Positions 59,923-64,000 of a DNA stretch of 64,000 nucleotides are shown piece by piece (position 1 is the first letter of the stretch; each line of letters starts with the position of its first letter). This stretch comes from Pontivivens nitratireducens (GTDB taxonomy: Bacteria; Pseudomonadota; Alphaproteobacteria; Rhodobacterales; Rhodobacteraceae): positions 186,001-250,000 of the forward strand of contig NZ_JACJUQ010000001.1 of assembly GCF_014235845.1 (NCBI RefSeq), in the 5' to 3' direction. The translations under genes and the position numbers were made by a program. The notes below the pieces were generated by a model that worked only from the letters and a program-made list of their open reading frames with translations, was not told the DNA's origin and ran no database searches.

Positions 59923-60296
59923 CGTTTCATAGCCTTGTAGGCATCGCGCAAACTGCCGTCGAAGGAGGACGGCGCAGGCTTTTCCGGCCGGGATACGGGA
60001 ACAGCCGTGCCGGAGCGAGAATCATGTAGGGTGGCCAAGAGAAGCTCCAGCCGCCCGGCGGCTTGCTCGGCGCGCGCTGTTTGTACGGTCATGTCCGCAA
60101 CCGCATCGACCGATTGCTTCTGAGCGGTCGCGACCGCCGACGTCATTTCATCGACCTTGTGCGAGAGGCTTGCAATCGCAGCGCCCATACCGCGATCCAG
60201 ACGTCCGAGAGCCTTTAGCCGTCGAGATACGACCATGCAGTAAACGGCGAGTGACACCGTAGCGAGGATAAGAAGTCCGTCGGCGAGTAGCGACAT
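59919..60296 (-). CDS. Flagellar cluster membrane protein (DUF6468-like)
   Basis: A 125-residue protein with one N-terminal membrane helix (LLILATVSLAVYCMVVS), a charged segment RLKALGRLDRGMG, a helical middle part with VDEMTSAVATAQKQSVDAVAD, and a flexible Pro-rich tail ending DGSLRDAYKAMKR. The form resembles DUF6468 of alphaproteobacterial flagellar loci; I am fairly but not fully sure. It lies between fliL (10 bases away) and motE (overlap of 4), so it is likely motor- or basal body-linked. Confidence 0.7.
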   Translation of the reverse strand: MSLLADGLLILATVSLAVYCMVVSRRLKALGRLDRGMGAAIASLSHKVDEMTSAVATAQKQSVDAVADMTVQTARAEQAAGRLELLLATLHDSRSGTAVPVSRPEKPAPSSFDGSLRDAYKAMKR

Positions 60297-60306
60297 GGTG
60301 ATACCT

Positions 60307-60795
60307 TCAGTTGAGTATGAATTCCGTGATGAGAAGATCGTGCACCCTGTCCGGGCCCACGATTACCGATATCCGACGCAGCATCTGGGCGCGCAGCGTC
60401 AGCAAAGCGGCAGGTTGCTCCAGCATCGTCGGCTCCACCGCGCGCAGATAAGTCGCGATCATGTCGGCGATGCGAGGCTTCACCGCCATGACCTCCGCTT
60501 CGTATTGCGGGCGGATGTCGAGCGTGGCGGAAAACCGCAGATGATCCGCGCGTGAGTTCGGGCCGAGGCTGATCACTTGTGGGTCCAGAGGAACGAAGGA
60601 CGTTTGATTCGGGCTCGGCCTGTCGACAGCGGCTGCAACCTCCACCGGTTCTGCCTCCTCCGGCATCAGATGGAGAGGATCCAGCGTGACGAAGGCGAAA
60701 CCGCCCGCACCCGCCAGGAAGCATAGAATCAAGGTCACCACCACGGGAAACCGCTTCTTGGCCTTTGGGTCAGTTTCGTCCGACGGTTCGCTCAT
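60307..60795 (-). CDS. fliL: Flagellar basal body-associated protein FliL
   Basis: A 162-residue FliL. An N-terminal membrane helix (residues ~16-36, PVVVTLILCFLAGAGGFAFV) is followed by the periplasmic domain with YEAEVMAVKPRIADMIATYLR and RRISVIVGPDRVHDLLITEFILN at the end, the stator-contact fold. The ATG at 60795 is used; a TTG at 60798 adds one residue. It starts the minus arm of the cluster, divergent from fliF with a 133-base region that holds a CtrA-like box. Confidence 0.93.
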   Translation of the reverse strand: MSEPSDETDPKAKKRFPVVVTLILCFLAGAGGFAFVTLDPLHLMPEEAEPVEVAAAVDRPSPNQTSFVPLDPQVISLGPNSRADHLRFSATLDIRPQYEAEVMAVKPRIADMIATYLRAVEPTMLEQPAALLTLRAQMLRRISVIVGPDRVHDLLITEFILN

Positions 60796-60840
60796 CAAAT
60801 TACCCTCATCGTGTTCGGGATCCGTTCTAGCGGCGCACCA

Positions 60841-60855
60841 CTAACCAATTCTTAA
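60841..60855. promoter_or_regulatory. CtrA-like box between fliL and fliF
   Basis: CTAA-CCAATTC-TTAA matches the CtrA consensus TTAA-N7-TTAA except for the first base. It lies in the middle of the divergent fliL/fliF promoter region, 46 bases from fliL and 74 from fliF. CtrA is known to control motility genes in Rhodobacterales. Confidence 0.6.
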
Positions 60856-60928
60856 GAAGCCGGAGCTTATCGATGAGTACGGACGAGGGCCGGAAGCGCC
60901 GTCGAAGACCCTGGAACGAGGTATGTAA

Positions 60929-62494
60929 GTGAGCGATCTGATCTCCCGATTCGAGGCTATGCCGGGCCGTGTTCGGCTTATCGCCGGCGGGGCCGCCATA
61001 GCAGTGATGGCGCTGCTCCTGCTTCTCGCTCGTGTGGCGGGCACGCCGCAGATGGCGCTGCTGTATTCCGGGCTGGAACCGAGCGTTGCCGCCGAGGTGC
61101 TGACCGCGCTTGAGGCGGAACAGGTCGAACATGACGTGCGGGGCAACGCGATTTATGTGTCCGAGGATCGTCGCGACAGTTTGCGATTGCAACTGGCGGG
61201 CCGTGGATTGCCCGCGAGCGGTGGGGCGGGATATGAGCTTCTCGACGAACTTTCTGGATTCGGCACCACGTCCCAGATGTTCGATGCGGCCTATCGGCGC
61301 GCGCAGGAGGGCGAAATCGCCCGTACGATCGCCTCGGCCCCGGCCATAAGGTCAGCGCGCGTCCATCTTTCACGGGCGGAGAACTCTCCGTTTCGCAGGA
61401 ATCAGCAGGCGACGGCCTCGGTGACGGTGACCATGGCCAATGCGCCGCTGTCATCTGACCGGGCCCGCGCGCTCAGACATCTTGTGGCATCGTCGGTCCC
61501 CGATCTGATGCCCGAGGCTGTGTCGATCATCGACGCGCAGGCGGGCATCATCATTGGCGAGGATTCCGATGATCCCGCCGCGAACGCCAGCGATCGGGCG
61601 GCGCAGATGCGGGCGAACGTGCTGCGTTTGCTGGAGGCGCGCGTGGGCCCCGGGCGCGCGTTTGTCGAGATCAATGTAGATACCACCCTTGATACTGAAA
61701 TCGTGACGGAACGTGTCATCGATCCGGACAGCCGTGTCGCGATAAGTACGGATGTCGAGGAGGATTTGGAGCAGGCAACCGGATCCGGGCCGGGTGCTGT
61801 AACAGTCGCCAGCAACCTTCCCGACGGGGACGCCGCCGCCGAGGGCAACAGCAATTCGCGAGAGATCACCCGCACGCGGGAGCGTGTGAACTACGAGGTG
61901 TCCGAGGTCCTGAGGGAAAGAACCAGCAATCCCGGGCGGATCAGCCGCCTGTCCGTCGCGGTTCTGGTCGATGGGATGGAAACTGCCGGAGCCGACGGGG
62001 CGACGTGGCAGCCGCGGCCCCAAAGCGAAATCGATGCGATGGCGGAGCTTGTCCGCGCCGCAGTGGGTTTCGATGCAGCGCGCGGCGACGTTCTGACGAT
62101 CGAATCGATGCAATTCCCCGAACGCGGTGAGGTAGGGACCCTCGCCAACGCGCCTGCATTTATCGGGGGTACGATACCGTTGAGCCTGATCTTGCAACTC
62201 GGCGTTCTCTCGGCCGTCGTATTGCTTCTGGGTCTGTTCGTCCTGCGTCCAATTCTGCTGGCGCGGCGCGACCTGGATACATTGCCCAATCCGGCTGAGC
62301 TGCCGTCACCTGAAAACGGGGCGGCTATCTCGCCAGAACTTCTGATGCTGGAGAACATGCCCAGCGAGCAGGAGGCCGAGAAACCTGAGACTCCACTGGC
62401 GCGTCTTCGCGGGACGGTCGAGGGCAGAAAACCTGAATCCGTCGATCTGCTGCGCAACTGGATCGACAGCGGAATGACCGAAGGAGCGTCGTGA
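60929..62494 (+). CDS. fliF: Flagellar M-ring protein FliF
   Basis: A 521-residue protein starting with GTG at 60929; GAGG is about 9 bases upstream and an ATG at 60924 runs into a stop. The first membrane helix is residues ~15-35, the YscJ/FliF domains follow (ALLYSGLEPSVAAEVLTALE, RRAQEGEIARTIASAPAIRSARVHLS) and the second helix is near 412-440. The cytoplasmic C-terminus ends DLLRNWIDSG, the part that contacts FliG. It is a little short for FliF (commonly 550). The FliH-like gene shares one base with the stop. Confidence 0.95.
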   Translation: MSDLISRFEAMPGRVRLIAGGAAIAVMALLLLLARVAGTPQMALLYSGLEPSVAAEVLTALEAEQVEHDVRGNAIYVSEDRRDSLRLQLAGRGLPASGGAGYELLDELSGFGTTSQMFDAAYRRAQEGEIARTIASAPAIRSARVHLSRAENSPFRRNQQATASVTVTMANAPLSSDRARALRHLVASSVPDLMPEAVSIIDAQAGIIIGEDSDDPAANASDRAAQMRANVLRLLEARVGPGRAFVEINVDTTLDTEIVTERVIDPDSRVAISTDVEEDLEQATGSGPGAVTVASNLPDGDAAAEGNSNSREITRTRERVNYEVSEVLRERTSNPGRISRLSVAVLVDGMETAGADGATWQPRPQSEIDAMAELVRAAVGFDAARGDVLTIESMQFPERGEVGTLANAPAFIGGTIPLSLILQLGVLSAVVLLLGLFVLRPILLARRDLDTLPNPAELPSPENGAAISPELLMLENMPSEQEAEKPETPLARLRGTVEGRKPESVDLLRNWIDSGMTEGAS

Positions 62495-63090
62495 TGAGTG
62501 CCCGATTGTTCCGCCTTGATGACATCGAACGTCCCGCCGCCGCTGCTGCCGCCACCGAACCGGTTTGCGGTGAGCAATTGCGCAAGGCTTATGATGAGGG
62601 GTACGCCAAGGGGTTCACCGACGCAGCCACGCGCGCGGCCGAAGCGGCCACACAACAATCCGAACGCGTGACCACCGCGATATTCGAAGCTGTGTCCGAC
62701 GCCCAGATCACAATGCAAAGCGCACGGGCAACGGCGGAGGCTGATCTTCTCGATCTGATCTCGGAGATAGCACGGACTGCGTTGTCCGATGCTGCGGCAC
62801 GCGATTTTTCCGAGCAGGTCGCAACGGCGGTAAGGCACGAACTCGATCTCGCACCTGGGACCAGCATCACGGTCAGCCTTTGCCCCGAAGAAGCCGGTAT
62901 GATCACGGAGGCTATTCCTGAAGGTATCGTTATCCGCAGCGAACCTGACCTGTCGCCGGGATGTGCGACCATCGCCACCGATAGCGGACTTACCAAGCTC
63001 GACATCTCTGCCGTCCTCGCCCGCATCTCGCAGACGCTTTCCCCAAATCCGACACAGGAACCTGAATATGACCAGCGAAACCACGCCTGA
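62494..63090 (+). CDS. FliH-like flagellar assembly protein
   Basis: A 198-residue protein starting at 62494 (TGATG overlap with fliF) with AAGGAG upstream. A helical, Ala- and Glu-rich middle (YDEGYAKGFTDAATRAAEAA) and a C-terminal FliH/YscL-like domain (VRHELDLAPGTSITVSLCPEEAGMI, then DPxLxPGxC-like PDLSPGCATIATDSG) are seen. FliH regulates the export ATPase FliI. The gene symbol is left out because FliH-like proteins in this group are divergent. FliN follows with a 23-base overlap in another frame. Confidence 0.8.
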   Translation: MSARLFRLDDIERPAAAAAATEPVCGEQLRKAYDEGYAKGFTDAATRAAEAATQQSERVTTAIFEAVSDAQITMQSARATAEADLLDLISEIARTALSDAAARDFSEQVATAVRHELDLAPGTSITVSLCPEEAGMITEAIPEGIVIRSEPDLSPGCATIATDSGLTKLDISAVLARISQTLSPNPTQEPEYDQRNHA

Positions 63091-63406
63091 GGCAAATGAC
63101 ATGAACCGCCTGGGGGAGATTGAAACACTCACCCCCCGGCGCAGTGGCGGCCCGTCGCCGCAAGCCTTTCGCGGCGTTCCGATCGAGGTGATCGTCGCTG
63201 TGGGGCGGGCCCGCCCGATGATCGCGGACCTCGCACGATTGCGGCGCGATTCTGTGCTGTCGCTGGATACGACACTGACCGACCCGGTCGATCTGTATGT
63301 CGGGGATCGGCTGATCGCGCGGGGCGAGTTGCAGGAAATGGAGGACGGAAGCGGCAGACTGGGTGTGCGGCTGACCGAAGTGGCGGATCTGGAAGATGCG
63401 GTTTAG
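63068..63406 (+). CDS. fliN: Flagellar motor switch protein FliN
   Basis: A 112-residue protein starting at 63068 with AGGAA upstream. A variable ~40-residue N-terminus is followed by the SpoA/FliN domain (GVPIEVIVAVGRARPMIADL, LSLDTTLTDPVDLYVGDRLI and ARGELQEM), which forms the C-ring with FliM and FliG. It is close to the usual length of FliN cores. It overlaps the FliH-like gene before it and fliP after it (11 bases), which indicates coupling. Confidence 0.92.
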   Translation: MTSETTPEANDMNRLGEIETLTPRRSGGPSPQAFRGVPIEVIVAVGRARPMIADLARLRRDSVLSLDTTLTDPVDLYVGDRLIARGELQEMEDGSGRLGVRLTEVADLEDAV

Positions 63407-64000
63407 CGCCGCCGTCCTGTTTCTGCTGCTTCTGACGGCTCCGGGTCATGCGCAAAGCATCGCTGTCGACCTCGGCGGCGACAGCGTTTCGATGCGCACG
63501 GTGCAGCTCTTCCTCATGGTGAGCGTGTTGAGCCTGGCGCCGGGGCTGGCGGTGATGGTGACCTGCTTTCCGTTTATCGTGACGGTCCTGTCGATCCTGC
63601 GGCAGGCGATCGGCGTTCAGCAGGCGCCGCCGAACATGCTGATCGTCAGCCTCGCATTGTTTCTGACCTGGTTCGTAATGGAACCAACGCTGCAGGCTGC
63701 GTGGGAGCAGGGAATATCGCCCGTGATCGAGGGCACGCTTGAGGTGCGGGACGCCATTCCGATCACGATCGAACCCTTTCGCGGCTTCATGCAGGCGCGA
63801 GTAGACGTGGACACGCTCGATACACTCGCGGATGCACGCGGGATCACGCTGGAGGAGGGCGCGCCCCCGCTTCACATGCTGGTGCCCGCGTTCATGCTGA
63901 CGGAGGTTCAGCGCGGGTTCGAGGTGGGCTTTCTGATCTTCCTGCCCTTTCTGGTCATCGACCTGGTGATCGCCGCAATCCTGATGTCGATGGGAATGAT
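63396..64000 (+). CDS. fliP: Flagellar export apparatus protein FliP (cut by window end)
   Basis: At least 201 residues are inside the window; the stop lies beyond base 64000. A Sec signal peptide (AAVLFLLLLTAPGHAQS) and the first membrane segments of FliP are visible, with QLFLMVSVLSLAPGLAVMVT and CFPFIVTVLSILRQAIG, IVSLALFLTWFVM and the late FEVGFLIFLPFLVIDLVIAA. It builds the core of the type III export gate with FliQ and FliR. The ATG at 63396 lies inside the end of fliN. The missing C-terminal part is short, about 40 residues. Confidence 0.95.
   Translation, partial: MRFSAAVLFLLLLTAPGHAQSIAVDLGGDSVSMRTVQLFLMVSVLSLAPGLAVMVTCFPFIVTVLSILRQAIGVQQAPPNMLIVSLALFLTWFVMEPTLQAAWEQGISPVIEGTLEVRDAIPITIEPFRGFMQARVDVDTLDTLADARGITLEEGAPPLHMLVPAFMLTEVQRGFEVGFLIFLPFLVIDLVIAAILMSMGM

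Noticed and set aside
1-64000. CRISPR arrays, insertion sequences, prophage, rRNA operons
   Set aside because: No regular spaced repeats, transposases, phage genes or rRNA sequence were found on either strand.

Overview
The window is a gene-dense, high-GC stretch of chromosome from an alphaproteobacterium. It is most likely a marine or halotolerant member of the Rhodobacteraceae (Roseobacter group). The evidence is the order tRNA-Pro / MerR / ihfA / fabH / plsX / rpmF / DUF177 / bamE, the long dCTP deaminase, the one-cysteine DksA, the sarcosine oxidase genes, the scpA-scpB pair beside nagZ and a SPOR protein, and a Rhodobacterales-type flagellar cluster. I see no rRNA, phage, insertion sequence or CRISPR. 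Three tRNA genes are present, two for Pro (GGG and UGG) and one for Val (CAC), all with CCA encoded.

Layout. 1-876: end of a sarcosine oxidase operon (soxA tail, soxG). 984-3198: polar amino acid importer (binding protein, terminator-like hairpin, two permeases, no ATPase). 3317-5289: small protein, rRNA methyltransferase, PIN protein. 5279-9773 (minus): M48 protease, VWA/CoxE protein, 58-aa membrane protein, AEC carrier, CsbD stress protein with an apparent EcfG promoter, MoxR ATPase. 9947-14498: dksA, FAD monooxygenase, xthA, STAS protein, erpA, dgt. 14559-19788: argS, SPOR protein, nagZ, scpA, scpB, 80-aa protein. 19869-25064 (minus): dcd, tRNA-Pro, MerR, ihfA, fabH, plsX, rpmF, DUF177. 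25158-30939: bamE, msrB, olsB, esterase, kinase-like protein with moaA, lipoprotein, GST. 30940-31357 holds no intact gene and looks like a decayed, frameshifted one; it is the only gene-poor stretch over 300 bases. 31358-36617: acyl-CoA synthetase, YdcF, Na+/H+ antiporter, DNA alkylation repair protein, lipoprotein. 36675-40756: glmS-glmU, a glycolate-phosphate-type phosphatase, tRNA-Val. 40992-43846: choline importer choXWV. 43857-48187 (minus): fabI-gpt-terB followed by an iron-complex or cobalamin importer. 48297-52141: pdxH, lipoprotein, double cold-shock protein, DUF192, tRNA-Pro, TbpB-like lipoprotein.

52329-56519 is a tightly coupled four-gene operon (gpsA, HAD phosphatase, GgpS-type GT20 synthase, DUF4198). 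Every junction is a 4-base overlap. I read it as a dedicated route to the compatible solute glucosylglycerol: GpsA makes glycerol-3-phosphate, GgpS adds glucose from ADP-glucose, and the HAD enzyme removes phosphate. With the choline importer and the Na+/H+ antiporter it points to salt adaptation.

56520-64000 is one end of a flagellar cluster. It has two divergent arms around a CtrA-like box: fliL / DUF6468-like / motE / motA / AMIN-like protein on minus, and fliF / fliH-like / fliN / fliP (cut by the window end) on plus. FliG and FliM are not in this part.

Start sites were chosen by family length, ribosome binding site and overlap with neighbours. Function calls rest on recognised motifs; no searches were run.
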